64,000 bases of DNA from Erodium maritimum (taxonomy: Eukaryota; Streptophyta; Magnoliopsida; Geraniales; Geraniaceae): the NCBI GenBank assembly GCA_963921825.1, contig OY997592.1:59540336-59604335 (forward strand), given 5' to 3'. The notes under the pieces are model-generated. The model did no database searches, was not told where the DNA came from, and worked only from the letters and a program-made list of their open reading frames with translations. This document shows, in pieces, positions 22,035 to 33,953 of the stretch. How positions within the stretch are numbered: position 1 is the first letter of the stretch; every line of letters starts with the position of its first letter. A program made the translations under genes and the position numbers.

Positions 22035-25000
22035 TGTCACGCCCCAAATCCGGTTTTTGACCGGACTCGAGACGTGAACTAGGAATAAAAGTAAAATAAC
22101 AATAAAAGTAAATTTTAATTGAATATCAACTCCAACTCTTTAAGTTCCAAATAACAATTCTCATAAGTATGAGTCAAAGCTCAATCCGAAACAGATAAGG
22201 AAAACACATTTTGCTACAAAAGTGCACGAAAACAGTACGTCTCTACTGCAAAACAACCCGGATCCTCAAGCTCCCAAGCCCTGAATCAACCGCAAGGTCT
22301 ACTCAGCAAGGAAACATGTACAAATAGTAAACAAGAAGAGGGTGAGCTTACGCTCAGTAGGAAAAAATAGTAAGTAAAAAGAACCCCCGCTTTGACAATG
22401 AAAACCCAATTAGCACAAATTTCCAAAAGATACCATAAGTAATGATCGACAAGGATTGCAACACATAATGAGATAATGATTCAAAGGGGATCAACGGGCA
22501 AACAACTTAGTAACCAGTAGAACAACTAAAGAACACACAAGTACGGAAATATAGATAATGTAAACAGCTAGACTCCGATCCATACAACAACCAAAACATC
22601 GTATCGGAATGCCCCTCGGTCGCGATGGGACACATATCATCGGTACTCCCAAAAATGTTCCCATAAGGAACACATATCATCAGGGCTCCCGGAAATGCCT
22701 CCAAAGGAACACAGGTCATCGGGGTGAAACAAGACATCCTCCCGGAAACATCCCCAAAGGGACACATATCATCGGGGTGGAACAAGTCTCTCCGGAACAC
22801 ATAGCATCAGAGTGAGACAACAAAAATACCATGCCGAAATATCCCTCGGCCTTGGTCTTCCCGGAACACACATCGGGGCAAGCAAATAATACAAATACCG
22901 GAATGCTTATCGGCCTTCCCGAAATTCCCATCGGGGTAACCACAATATCTGAATGCTCACCGGTCTTCCCGAAATTCCCATCGGGGTAAACACGATCCGT
23001 CGGCCTAGGTACTACCCTACACCGGCATTCCCCTCGATGTAGGTACCATACCGGAACACAACTCCTCTTGGAACACACAACAAGAGAATAACACGCATCA
23101 CAAGTCATAGTTCAATCACAGCTTAGCAAACCCAACAATCTTACCACAACACGTCACATAGAACTCATACCAACAATCATGCTTACCGGCATGACTTACC
23201 AACCACGTTCCATCGGTCTATCACTCACCCGATCATACCACAAGGCACAATCACATCACATTCAAGCATTCACTCAATCAATCAAAACACAGATCAACCC
23301 TTTCACATTATAATAATCACAATTCATCTAGTTTAGTATGACTCTTGTATTATCCAAGAAACTATACATACATCGACATTTGAGACAATTGAACACAATC
23401 ACAAACAATCCTAAGGCTCGTCATGGCCATTCTACCAGCACGACAATTTCCCAAGAATTGAAAGCGATTAAACTAGTGAATCACATCCTATATGCATACT
23501 ATAGACTATTCCGGTTATTAATATAATTGAAAGCGGCTAATCTAGTGAATCACATCATATATGCAAACTAGGACCTTTCCGATTATTATTATCCTATAGG
23601 CATACTATTAGCATTATTTAAATTAAGAGTGGAGTTTACTACTCTTCCCTACCTCGAAAGCAAACCAATCCTAGCAGCAGATGACCTGGCTAGCTTCCTC
23701 CTCGTCCTCTCTCGCGATTCAAAGGCCTCATCCTCCGCCGCGCTCGGGTCCAAAGTCTAAGATTACAAGCAATACAAGAATTAATGCTAATTCAAGTGCG
23801 GATTAAAGAGGTAATTACCCAAACTAATCCCAATTGCTCAACTTGGCGAAATGGGCCCGGAAGGCCCATTTTGCCCAAAATCGGGAAAACGTCCCTCGGG
23901 ACTCCGAAAGTTTCCCTTTTCGTTTCTAAAAATCCTAATTAGGTTTACTTGTTCCATCGCACTTGACGGAATCCAATTTCGGGGTCCGAGCCCTCCCAAT
24001 TTCGCAATTAAAGTTTCTAATCGTTTTTTCCCGAAATTTCATGAATCACATCCATAATTCGTTCCGGGTGTGAAAACATCATACCAGGGGTCATCCACGA
24101 CCATCCCATTTACAAAACCACCAAAACCCGGCCATGTGGGCCCCACGGACACACATGGCCGTGTATGACCAAAACGGGCCGTCCGGTCACGGTTTAAGGT
24201 GGCCGGACCATGGCCGGTCCTTTCCAAGGATGGCCGAGCCATGGCCGGTCCTTTCCCTCTCCGGTGGCCGGATTCTGGCGACCGGCCAGAGCTCCGGCAA
24301 GCCTCCGATCGCCGGAAAAATATCTAATTTCTCTAACAAGCTCCTAACTAGTTATAGGTTCTCCAAAACACCATTTTAAGCTTTAGAACTTCAAATTTCA
24401 CCTCAAATCATCCAAAGTTTCAAGAACCATGTGGGTTTCATCAAAAACTACTCAAACCAAGTTATCTCCATCATCTAACTCCACTTCTTCTTCACAAATC
24501 AACATTTAAGTCATCCAACACCCAAAACTCACTAGTTCAAGTCATCTCTACTCAAACCCACAACATTAATTTCATCAAATGAGGAAATAAAGCATACCAA
24601 CCTCTTGAAAATGAAGAGATGAAGAAGATGAAGTAAATTTGAGGAGATTTGGTGTAGAAATGGCCAAAAAGGAGCCTCCTTTCTCTTGCTTCTTCTTCAA
24701 GCTTCAACGAGCTTCAATGGAGTTTTTGCACTCTCTCTCTCTCTAGCTAGGAATTATGGCCATGGTGAGTAAAAATTCTGAATTTGTTGCCCCATGTGGT
24801 CTTATCCTCAAAGTGGAAATGTCCCTTTCGTCCTTTAGCCCATCTCTTTCTATTTTGTCCTTATGTGGGGACCATTTGGTCTTTTAACCCCCTTTTCTTC
24901 CCCTCCAAGCTAACATGGACAATTGTCCATGTGGGGACCACTCCTACCCCAAAATATCTCAGCTCATATTATTTTAATCGATAATAATCCAAAATCGACC

Positions 25001-25208
25001 TAGTTTGACCCGGGTTTGACTTTTTCACAAAAGGTGTCAATTGAAAGGAAATGACCCAACTAAGCTAACTGTAACGAAGACTAAGCTTTTTGGGTCCCGG
25101 AAAGGTCGCGAATGACTCCCGAAGTCATCGGTTGAATTTTCCGGTAAAAAGTCAACTTTCGCCAAAAACCTCCGGTTCAACCGGGAACGACCGGGGGCGG
25201 TTCTTACA
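22035..25208 (-). mobile_element. Solo LTR D
   Basis: The plus strand starts TGTCACGCCCC and ends GGTTCTTACA. A perfect 5-bp duplication, GACAT, lies at 22030-22034 and 25209-25213. Length is 3174 bases with no internal retrotransposon genes. Its ends match copy B most closely, including GTCAACTTTYGCC-like and GGTTCGACCGGG-like blocks near the right end, so B and D form one subgroup and A and C another. Confidence 0.87.
22590..23060. repeat. Degenerate tandem array in LTR D
   Basis: Units with CACATATCATCGGGG and CCGGAA cores repeat irregularly. A related block occurs in LTR B at 14190-14540. Confidence 0.6.
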
Positions 25209-25213
25209 GACAT

Positions 25214-25580
25214 GATTTTGAAAATTTGACTGTTAGTGAAGGAGATTATGAACTTTTAGGTGTTTTAGATGGAAAAATAATTGAAATGACTAGATTGAAG
25301 ATAAAACCTTTTCAGGTAGCTCGAAAAAAAAAAGGTTTAAGTCACTTATTTGAAAATAAAACAATTACAAGATAGCGAGCTGAAATTTTCACTAAAGAGA
25401 AATATAACTTATATCACTAATTGGTGTTATAATGTTTTTGAATTTGTGCCAAAAAATTATTAAAAACTGGTTCGTTTATTGAAAAATAATTCATGGAGTT
25501 TATTGAAATATGTGTCTCATTAAGTTTGACATTTATTGAAGTGCTACATTGAAATATGAGTCTCATATTGGAGTCTTCGA
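25214..25580 (+). other. Spacer with a short protein-like frame
   Basis: Right after the LTR D duplication, a frame of about 54 codons (25210-25375) reads FENLTVSEGDYELLGVL, then EMTRLKIKPFQVARKKKG, and stops. It looks protein-like but I cannot place it, and no start or continuation was found. A 49-base repeat of TTGAAATATGNGTCTCAT lies at 25503 and 25552. Confidence 0.3.
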
Positions 25581-26815
25581 CGATCGATGTTTTGGAGCAT
25601 ATCAGATCCATTCGTTGCTCGCCCTAACCCCTCCTCGTCAAGTATTGAACTCCAAGTGGGTTGGTTGGTACATAACCGTCGATCGTGTCTTAATCCCGAC
25701 CATCGACAGTTTTTGTCCTGTTCGTCCTGTCTCCGATGCGAAGGGGGAGGCGTCGGGATTCATTTGCAGAACCGTTCCACAATCTGAGGTCTCGATTTAA
25801 GACGGATCAGATGGATAGCACAACAATCGCGGTGGGGGCATTTCGATGGAGACGGATCTCGCCGAATGAGGAAAGCTCGGAGACGATTGACACGGAGGCT
25901 TCAACAACGTATGGGGTAAATCTTCCAGAGGTCGGCTCAAAGACGGTGCCAGAACCTCGCGAGGCTTAGGAGAGGTTTCGGGCTGAACACGGGGCCGGGA
26001 AGTCTTGGTGGCGACGTGAAGGAGAAGGAACTCCTAGGGCATTGGAAAGAAGGCCTCAAGGTTTGGGCCCTCTAAAATCCTTGATGGGTCGGGGTCTATG
26101 GGAAGCGAGTCATCCAGACCAAGAAATCACTACCGGTCTCTAAGCGGGGAGGGGAGGCCCAAGTCCACTCTAAAATGGGTGGGTGGGCTAATCCGAGATA
26201 GGTCGGGTTTGGGTGACATCCAAAAAGGGAATCGGGTCGGGTGGGACCCATATGAGCGTCTTGAGTGAGGAGAAGAGGAAGAGGAGTTGAAAGGAGCCAC
26301 ACGATCAGGAGGGAATCCACTTGCACCGGCAGGGGCTATAAGCATCCTCGTCTCGCCGAATGAGTACAAAATGGCCCATTGGGGGTTGGCCAGTATCACT
26401 GCCCCACTGGACGTAAGGGGGCAGAGGTTCCACCAAGAGCTAGTATGGTACTCTCTTACCTTCCCGGAGGTCATCATTCCCGCGTTTTGGAGCTCTAAAT
26501 TTATCATTCCAGTGAGGACGATGCACGATGGCACCCTGGAGGAGTATCTTGTCCACCACAATACCTCTCCGGAAATGGGTCCGCTCTACCCTAGCTTTCA
26601 GTCCATATTTTTTGTATCAGTGTCTTTCGACGCTACCGCAACACCCTCTTCTAAACGTATCAGTGAAGCGGTTCGGTGCAAAGAACTAGTTTTCTTTATG
26701 TTTCGATTTATTCTTGTTAGCTTTACACTTTCAATATTTTTATTGTGGTGTTTAGTGGTTTATCCGTCACTCATCAGCTTACTCTTATAATATCAAATCG
26801 TTTACAAAAATAAAA
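25580..26815 (+). pseudogene. Probable LINE ORF1 remnant
   Basis: Three overlapping frames on + resemble the decayed ORF1 units elsewhere in the window. There is a Pro/Ser head (VARPNPSSSSIELQ), an Arg-rich acidic middle, and a segment LVWYSLTFPEVIIPAFW (near 26440-26490). From 26690 an AT-rich 3' UTR-like tail runs to an A-rich end near 26810. No zinc knuckle or reverse transcriptase is visible, so this rests mainly on layout and weak similarity. The right end lies only about 35 bases before the MOT1 TATA box. Confidence 0.35.
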
Positions 26816-26848
26816 ATCTTAGTAGAACAAATGTTTGTTTAAAAAATG

Positions 26849-26856
26849 TATAAAAG
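26849..26856 (+). promoter_or_regulatory. Candidate TATA box of the MOT1 gene
   Basis: TATAAAAG lies 215 bases before the chosen ATG at 27064. Transcription starting 25-35 bases downstream would begin near 26880, giving a leader of about 180 bases and excluding the in-frame ATG at 26869. Confidence 0.5.
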
Positions 26857-27063
26857 TGATATAAAGATATGCCATATTCCAAAACCAGCGCTTCACATTC
26901 AAAATTCTCATTCCCATTGACGACCCTTCACCGATCAAAAAAGCCAATCCAGTTTCATCTCTATTTAAATTCTCTATCCCTATCTCATCACCACCATCAC
27001 ATCCTCTGTTCCTTCTTCTTCGTCTCTCAAAGCTCACTGCTCCATTGCTTGTTGTTCATGTTC

Positions 27064-28419
27064 ATGGAGTCCCAGAACCAGCAAGACCCACATGCCCAAT
27101 CCACCGATCCCCAAAACCCAGAACCCAAAAACACCTTGGCATCAAGAATCATCCGCAAAATCGGATCCAATCTCCATTTCCACTCGAAATGGGGCGAGCT
27201 CAATGGCGCAATGGGCGATTTGGGGACATACATCCCCATAGTCCTGGCCCTGACCCTGGCCAAGGACCTCAACCTCGGCACCACCTTGATCTTCACAGGC
27301 TTGTACAACGTCGTCACCGGCGCCATTTACGGCGTCCCCATGCCGGTCCAGCCCATGAAGTCCATCGCAGCGGTCGCCATCTCGAGCGGGTCCGAATTCA
27401 GCATCCCGGAGATCATGGCCGCCGGGATCTGCACCGGCGCCGTTTTGCTCGTCCTGGGCGTCACCGGATTGATGCAAGTCGCGTACAAGCTCATTCCCCT
27501 CTCTGTGGTCCGAGGGATCCAATTGTCCCAAGGCCTGTCCTTCGCTATGTCCGCTGTTAAGTACATTAGGAATGTGCAGGACTTTTCCAAGTCGAGCAAG
27601 TCCGTTAGTGAAAGGCATTGGCTTGGCTTGGATGGTCTCGTTCTGGCTCTCGCCTGTGCTTCTTTCATCGCCTTTGTTAACGGGTCAGGGGACGAAAACA
27701 GGGGACCAGATTGTGGTGTCATTGGAGAAGATAGTAGGAGGAGAGGGAGGTTGAGTAAGGCCATGGCCTCTCTTCCCTCGGCTTTCATGATCTTCTCATT
27801 GGGTACAGTTGTAGCATTAGTTCGGGGGGCTAAAGGGGGCAGAGTGGTCAAGTTTGGTCCGTCTCCAATTGAGATCATCCGGATAAGTAAGCAAGCCTGG
27901 AAGGAAGGTTTCATGAGGGGCACAATCCCTCAATTGCCCTTATCAGTCCTTAACTCGGTCATAGCAGTGTGTAAGCTGTCCTCAGATCTATTCCCGGGGA
28001 AGGACTTCTCAGCGTCGTCGGTCTCAGTAACCATTGGGCTGATGAACATGGCGGGGTGCTGGTTCGGGGCAATGCCCTGCTGCCACGGCGCAGGAGGGCT
28101 GGCCGGGCAGTACAGGTTCGGTGGGAGGAGCGGAGGGTGCGTGGCGCTTCTTGGCGCGGCCAAGTTGGTGTTGGGTTTGGTTTTGGGGAGCTCATTGGTG
28201 ATGGTTCTGAGGCAGTTCCCGGTTGGGGTGTTGGGGGTTCTCCTCCTCTTTGCAGGGCTCGAGCTAGCCATGGCCTGCAGGGACATGAGCTCCAAGGAGG
28301 AGTCCTTCGTCATGCTTCTCTGCACGGCTGTCTCGCTCCTCGGCTCCAGCGCCGCACTTGGCTTCGCCTGCGGCATGGCCGTGCATTTGCTGCTCAGGCT
28401 CAGGCATTTGACTCACTGA
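27064..28419 (+). CDS. MOT1: Molybdate transporter (MOT1 family)
   Basis: This single-exon gene encodes 451 residues, close to the usual MOT1 size, and plant MOT1 genes are typically intronless. MOT1 proteins move molybdate across plant membranes to supply the molybdenum cofactor used by nitrate reductase and related enzymes. Signature blocks are visible: GDLGTYIPIVLALTLAKDL near residues 51-69, PMPVQPMKSI at 92-101, PQLPLSVLNSVIAVCKLSSD at 289-308 and MPCCHGAGGLAGQYRFG at 337-353, separated by about ten hydrophobic segments. The frame is open upstream to an ATG at 26869 (65 extra residues), but that ATG lies only 13 bases past the TATA box. I therefore chose MESQNQQ at 27064; an ATG at 27058 is an alternative. 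The cell membrane used (plasma, vacuolar or other) cannot be read from the sequence. Coding GC is far above the flanks. Confidence 0.95.
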   Translation: MESQNQQDPHAQSTDPQNPEPKNTLASRIIRKIGSNLHFHSKWGELNGAMGDLGTYIPIVLALTLAKDLNLGTTLIFTGLYNVVTGAIYGVPMPVQPMKSIAAVAISSGSEFSIPEIMAAGICTGAVLLVLGVTGLMQVAYKLIPLSVVRGIQLSQGLSFAMSAVKYIRNVQDFSKSSKSVSERHWLGLDGLVLALACASFIAFVNGSGDENRGPDCGVIGEDSRRRGRLSKAMASLPSAFMIFSLGTVVALVRGAKGGRVVKFGPSPIEIIRISKQAWKEGFMRGTIPQLPLSVLNSVIAVCKLSSDLFPGKDFSASSVSVTIGLMNMAGCWFGAMPCCHGAGGLAGQYRFGGRSGGCVALLGAAKLVLGLVLGSSLVMVLRQFPVGVLGVLLLFAGLELAMACRDMSSKEESFVMLLCTAVSLLGSSAALGFACGMAVHLLLRLRHLTH

Positions 28420-28849
28420 CCTCTTAGTCATAGGACTTGAAATTTGGTTAGGCTAGTCTCAGTCAATTCTCCCATGACCAATTCAGTATCAATAAAAGGA
28501 TTTCAGAGGGCAAGTGTAACTCTTGGTTTACAATTAGATAATAAAAGGGTTAATGGTCAAGAAGTTGCTCTTATGTGTTGTCAACGTGCGAAAGCTGCTT
28601 TATGTTTTGTTCATGCTTTAAAATTATTCTGTCTCTTGACCGGTCATAGTTGTCGGGTAGTTTTTTCAACGAAAATATGATCCTTATATATTGTTTACGT
28701 TCTTAATTTTAAATCTATTTTATTGAAATATTTCAAAATTTATCGGTAAACGACGATCATCAAAAGGTAGCGTAATTTAAAAGCATGTATAATACAAAAA
28801 TAGTTTTTCCTCACCTAAACAATACATAGGAGTAACTTTTAAACCATTT
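28420..28849 (+). other. MOT1 3' flank
   Basis: An AATAAA occurs at about 28491, roughly 70 bases after the stop, and could serve as the MOT1 poly(A) signal. The 78-residue open frame at 28444-28680 matches no family I recognise and is probably incidental. The remainder is AT-rich up to the Copia insertion. Confidence 0.45.
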
Positions 28850-29081
28850 TATTGAGAGTAATACTGTGTTAAGATCTGGTTTTGATCTTAATCATAATAT
28901 TTTAGGCAATCATTGATTCTTTCCCTCTTTGCACATTGATTTATTACCTTATTTATAGACTTTGTATTTATTAGATAGATTCTTTATTTCCATTTTTTGA
29001 GTCACGTCTCTTTTATAAATATGTATTGTCTTATGCCTAATAAAACCAAGGTAGGATATATTACAAAATCCTACCTTTATA
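28850..29081 (+). repeat. 5' LTR of Ty1/Copia element
   Basis: This 232-base repeat aligns throughout with 33576-33803. Both contain AGATCTGGTTTTGATCTTAA, a TATAAATA box (near 29014) and an AATAAA-type signal (near 29039). The expected TG start has decayed to TA in both copies. The left flank CATTT pairs with GATTT after the 3' LTR. Confidence 0.85.
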
Positions 29082-29099
29082 TGGTTTCAGAGCCTGCTA

Positions 29100-30420
29100 A
29101 TGACTGTCAGAACAAACAGAGATGATTACCCGTCTGGGTCCACTGTACGGCCTACCACTGATCCCGTTTCGTCGTACTACTTGTTCCCGGGAGATAGCCC
29201 CGGCATGGTCTTCATCACCCAACCACTAAGTGCTTCAGGTGACAACTACAACACATGGAGGAATAAGGTATATGATGCATTACTATTTAAAAACAAATTG
29301 GGATTCATCGATGGGACCCTTACCCAACCTTCGGATACTTTCGAATTTCTATTGCATCAAAACAACGCCTTGGTCAAATTCTGCCTGGTTAATGCTTTGT
29401 GCAAAGAATTGCAATCTGGGGCCGTCCACACTCCCACTGCTCGCCAAATCTGGATAGACTTCAAGCAACGTTTTACACAAGGTGCCAGGCCATGCGTCTA
29501 CACCATCTGTCGTGCTATCGCATTATTACAGTAGAGCCACCAATCTGTATCGTCCTTTTTTGGAGAATTGAAGGGACTTTGGGACGAATTACATGGTCTC
29601 CGTCCTCTCCCCAAATGTATTTGTGGACATTGTACCTGTGATGTTAATAAAAAAATTCAAGTTATGTGGGACGAAGAACAGGTATGTGATTTCTTAATGG
29701 GATTAGATGATAATTTTACCATTGTCCGCTCTCAAATTCTCAGCGTCCATCCTTTACCTGGAATCAAAAAATTCTACTGCATTGCTGCTGAAGAAGAATC
29801 CCAACGCACTGCCTTTGCTTCCCGTGTCCCTGCCTTAGAACCGGCTGCCTGTCGGCTCAATACTCCACGGGAGACGCTCGAACCGGCGGTGACAACCGGA
29901 GAACTCGCTGCTCGCATTGCGGGAAGGCTGGACACACCTATAACGAGTGCTACAAACTTTTGGGGTATCCTTCTAGTTGGGGGAAATCACGATACTCACC
30001 TATACTTGGCGCCGGAGCAAGGAGCAACAACAGATTTGCCGGATAGCAGCCTCACTGGTCCACTGCGCAGCACGCCCTTGCTACGTCTGCGCTTGATTTG
30101 TTGTAGCACGAAGACGCTCGTAGCCCTAAAGGGTGTGAGCTGCTTTCCTTGAGCCAACAATCTCAGCCCGCACGGCCCACTCAACCTATACGACCTAATC
30201 TTGACAGGCCTGTTCTTGGGGGGCACCAGCAGATGCGCCCGACCCAGTCTCAGCAGCCCATAGAAGCACAAGGCCAGCAGGTACTCACTTCCTTTTTGGG
30301 CCGGCTTAGTGAAGCCCAAAGACAACACTTACTGGACCTCTTCAACACTCCACGCCGTGAGAATTCCTTTGCCGGTACTTCTACCTCCGGTAATATTTTT
30401 TTCTCAATGGATTATTGATT
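29100..30420 (+). pseudogene. Copia gag region with CCHC zinc knuckle
   Basis: The first frame (29100-29534) holds the gag head typical of plant Copia (FITQPLSASGDNYNTWRNKV, then KNKLGFIDGTL). A stop and shift move it to 29568-30152, with VCDFLMGLDDNFTIVRSQIL. An intact C-x2-C-x4-H-x4-C knuckle is read at 29909-29950 (CSHCGKAGHTYNEC), in a different frame from its surroundings, so at least two shifts separate the parts. Gag packages element RNA. Confidence 0.85.
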
Positions 30421-33400
30421 CCGGAGCTACTAATCACATTACATGTGACGTTAATTATCTATCCAATGTTCGGGATAAAACACAATTTTTCCCCGTGGAG
30501 ATTCCAAATGGAGAAAGTGCCCCAGTACACGCCGTGGGACAAGTGGTTCTTGACTCTTCATTGACACTTGATCACGTGCTTGCCGTCCCTCGTTTCTTCT
30601 TCAATTTTCTCTCTGTAAGCCAGATTACCCGAGATCCGGATTGTGCATTAACCTTTTACTCAAAATGCTGTGTGATACAAGACTTACACTCAAGGAAGCT
30701 GATTGGAGGGGGTAGGGTACGGAACGGACTTTATCATTGGGAATCGACGGTGGCATGTGTTGCATTGTTAACCCATGGAAACAATACTTCTCAACTATAT
30801 CATCGACGTTTGGGGCACATGTCGACTTCTCGTTTATCCTTAATTTCCAATTTGTCTCCAACTATTACTAAACATGATTCGAGTGTATGCAAAGCTTGTT
30901 GTAGGGCTAAGCAGACTCGGCTGGCATTTTCAGTTCAAACGAATAAAACTACTAGCATCTTCCAATTAATTCATTGTGACATATGGGGTCCATACCACAC
31001 ACCTTCTCTCTCAGGCTGTCACTTCTTTCTATCTATTGTTGATGATTATAGCCGGGCGACATGGGTATTTTTGATGAGGCAGAAATCAGAAGTAAAAATG
31101 CATCTCTTCCATTTTTTACTTGGGTGACAGGTCCATTTGGCGTTCAAGTTAAATGTCTTTGGACTGATGGAGGAAAGAAATTTCAACACATGAACTAACA
31201 ACATATTACCACAAGATCGGCATGGAGTTCCAAACTAGCTGTGTTGGTACCCCTCAGCAAAATGGCATCGTAGAGAGGAAACACCGACATATTCTTGAGG
31301 TTGCCCGAGCACTACGTTTTCAAGCCCGACTTCCATTATATTTTTTGGGAGAATGCACACTTACAACGGCGTATTTGATTAATCGGATGCCACTCACAGT
31401 TATTGAGAAGAAGACCCCTTTCGAGATACTATATGAAAAAAAAAAATTGGTTATGACCATCTCCGTAGTTTTGGTTGCCTCTGCTACGTTCATCAACAGA
31501 CGCGTGACAAATTTGCGTCAAGATCGCGGCCTGGTCTATACATAGGATATCCATGAGGAAAAAAAGGCTATCGCATTTATGATATTGAAAGACGTCAAAT
31601 TGTCGTATCACGAGATGTGCAATTTTGGGAGAACATCTTCCCTGGTACAGATACAAACCAAACACCTAATGATCCACCCTCGACGTCGCCAGACACTACT
31701 TTTTGGTAGGATATTCAAGTCGCATCGGATGTACATCTTTCTTCACCCCCGGTTGGAGACATTCATGTCACATCAGAAATTCCTTCACCCCCAATTGGAG
31801 ACGTTCCTCGTGAGGCTGAGAACGAAGCACCATCCCTTCCCAAAAAATGTGCACATAAGCATTCCACGTGTTTAAGTGGATATGAGTACACTCTGCCACC
31901 CTTTATCATACCGTTTGGTTCTGTCCCGCATCAACCCGCTCCTTCGGTAAACTCGACGGTACATCCTATTTCTCACAATATTTCTTATGATAAATTGTCA
32001 TTCGCTCACTCTGTTTTTAGCGGTCATCTCCTCAGTAGATGAGCCATGCAAGTTTTAGCAGGAAATTAAACATGAGCATTGGTGAGACACCATGACACAA
32101 GAGATTGCTGCCCTCGAAGGAAACCATACTTGGACCTTGATAGAGCTTCCCCCTGAAAAATGTGTCATCGACTCTAAATGGCTGTACAAAGTGAAGTTTC
32201 GTCCAGATGGCAGTATCGAGCGCTACAATTCTCGCCTCGTTGCCAAAGGCTACACCTAGGTCGAAGGGGTTGACTACACTGATACGTTTTTTCCATTCGT
32301 AAAAATGGTCATTATTCGGTGCCTTCTTGCTATCGCGGCTACTCATAATTGGCCGTTGTACCAGTTTGATGTCAACAATGCTTTCCTCCATGGGGATCTC
32401 CAAGAGGAGGTGTATGAAGGTTCCACAGGGCTTTTCTAAACAGGGGGACCAACGGGTCTGCCGCCTTCTCAAGTCTCTTTATGGTCTGAAGCAGGCTTCC
32501 CATAATTGGTACCAGAAGTTTACGGAATCTATTATCACATTTGGTTACAAACCTTCAGCTGATCACTCTTCACCTAAGTTGCTCCTGGTTCATTCGTTGT
32601 TGTTCTCATTTATGTGGATGACGTGGTGATTACAGGAACAGATGTTCCTCGTATTCAACGACTCAAGGAACACTTGGACCAACAATTCAAAATCAAGGAT
32701 TTGGGAACCTTGAAGTACTTCCTTGATCTCGAGGTGGCACGCTCCCCTTCAGGTATTGTCATCTCTCAGAGGAAATATACCCTTGACATCTTGGCCGATA
32801 GTGGATTCATTGGGTGTAAGCCAGCATTCTTCCCTCTCGCCCAGCAGCATCGACTCTCAGCAAATGATGGCCCTCTTTGCCAGGATGCTAGCCAATATCT
32901 CCGTTTGGTAGGACGATTGTTATATCTGACTAATACTAGATCATACATTAGTTATGCGGTACACATTTTAAGTCAATTTCTGCATGCCCCTCGTCAACCT
33001 CATTTAGATGCAGCTTTCCATGTTCTTCATTATCTCAAGAGCAAACCAGGGCAAGGATTTTTTTTTCCCGGCCGACAGCACCCTTACTCTACGAGCATAT
33101 TGCGATGCTGATTGGGCTGGATGCCCTGACACTCGGAAGTCTACGAATGGGTACATTATGTTCCTTGGGTCGTCTCCAGTAGTCTGACGATATAAGAGAC
33201 AAACTGTGATATCTTGCTCATTCGCAGAGGCCGAATATAGGGCCATGGTCGCTGCTAGCCAAGAGATAGTTTGGTTACGACAACTTCTCACCGACCTACA
33301 GGTTCCTCAGAATACGATAGTCCCACTCTTTTGTGGTAATCATGCAGTCATACACATAGCATCAAATCCAGTCTTTCATGAACAAACAAAGTACATAGAG

Positions 33401-33440
33401 ATTGATTGTCATTTCGTTTGCCAACAACTCTAGGCGGGAG
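30400..33440 (+). pseudogene. Copia pol remnant (protease, integrase, RT, RNase H)
   Basis: Domains appear in order: the protease active site IIDSGATNHI near 30411; the integrase HHCC finger (YHRRLGHMS and CKACC near 30800-30900) and core with the D-D-E positions in CDIWGPY (about 30978), WTDGG (about 31155) and GIVERKH (about 31270). Reverse transcriptase follows, with [12 protein letters not shown] (32180), [11 protein letters not shown] (32370) and the catalytic YVDD (about 32610). RNase H follows, with CDADWAGCPDTRKSTNGY (33100) and [10 protein letters not shown] (33224). Frame changes occur near 31130, 31545, 32260, 32440, 32600 and 33070. The protein is no longer encoded. Confidence 0.9.
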
Positions 33441-33575
33441 TACTCCAACCTCAGGCCATTCCTAGTAATCACCAGCTTGCAGATATCTTCACAAAAGGTT
33501 TAGCACATGAACGCTTCCACAAACTTCTTTGCAAGTTGGGCATTACTGACCTTCATGCTCCGACTTGCAGGGGAG

Positions 33576-33803
33576 TATTGAAAGTAATATTCTATGAAGA
33601 TCTGGTTTTGATCTTAATCACAATATTCCAGGCAATCATTGATTCTCTCTCTTTGCACATTGATTTGTTACCTTATTTATATACTTCGTGTTTATTAAGT
33701 AGATTCTTTATTTCTTTTTTGAGTCACGTCTCTTTTATAAATATGTATTGCCTTATGCCTAATAAAATCAAGTTAGGATACATTACAAAATCTTACTTTT
33801 ACA
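33576..33803 (+). repeat. 3' LTR of Ty1/Copia element
   Basis: 228 bases following the polypurine tract and matching 28850-29081. It ends ACA, and GATTT follows as the target duplication. Confidence 0.88.
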
Positions 33804-33953
33804 GATTTTGTGTCATTTTAGGTGTGAACTTGACAACCTATACAGAAACTCTTATTTATAACCAGAAGCATATGTACAAAAGTTTAATCGATGCTACATA
33901 TGTACGAGGAACACAATGGTTTAGGGGGACCTGGGCTTTTTATGGTCTTGTAT

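Larger units (their letters stand above)
28850..33803 (+). mobile_element. Degenerate full-length Ty1/Copia retrotransposon
   Basis: Two LTRs of about 230 bases, a primer-binding site TGGTTTCAGAGCC (29082-29094, matching initiator-Met tRNA with one change), a polypurine tract (CAGGGGAG ending at 33575) and domains in the Copia order gag, protease, integrase, reverse transcriptase, RNase H give a complete structure. A 5-bp duplication with one mismatch (CATTT/GATTT) flanks it. It lies between the converging 3' ends of MOT1 and the ArfGAP gene. Many stops and frameshifts show it is inactive. Confidence 0.92.

Noticed and set aside
27045..28427. Long frames on both strands overlapping MOT1
   Set aside because: They are shadows of the GC-rich MOT1 coding sequence; only the 27064-28419 frame shows family motifs.
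28444..28680. 78-residue frame just after MOT1
   Set aside because: It lies in the MOT1 3' UTR or flank over an AATAAA and matches nothing I recognise.
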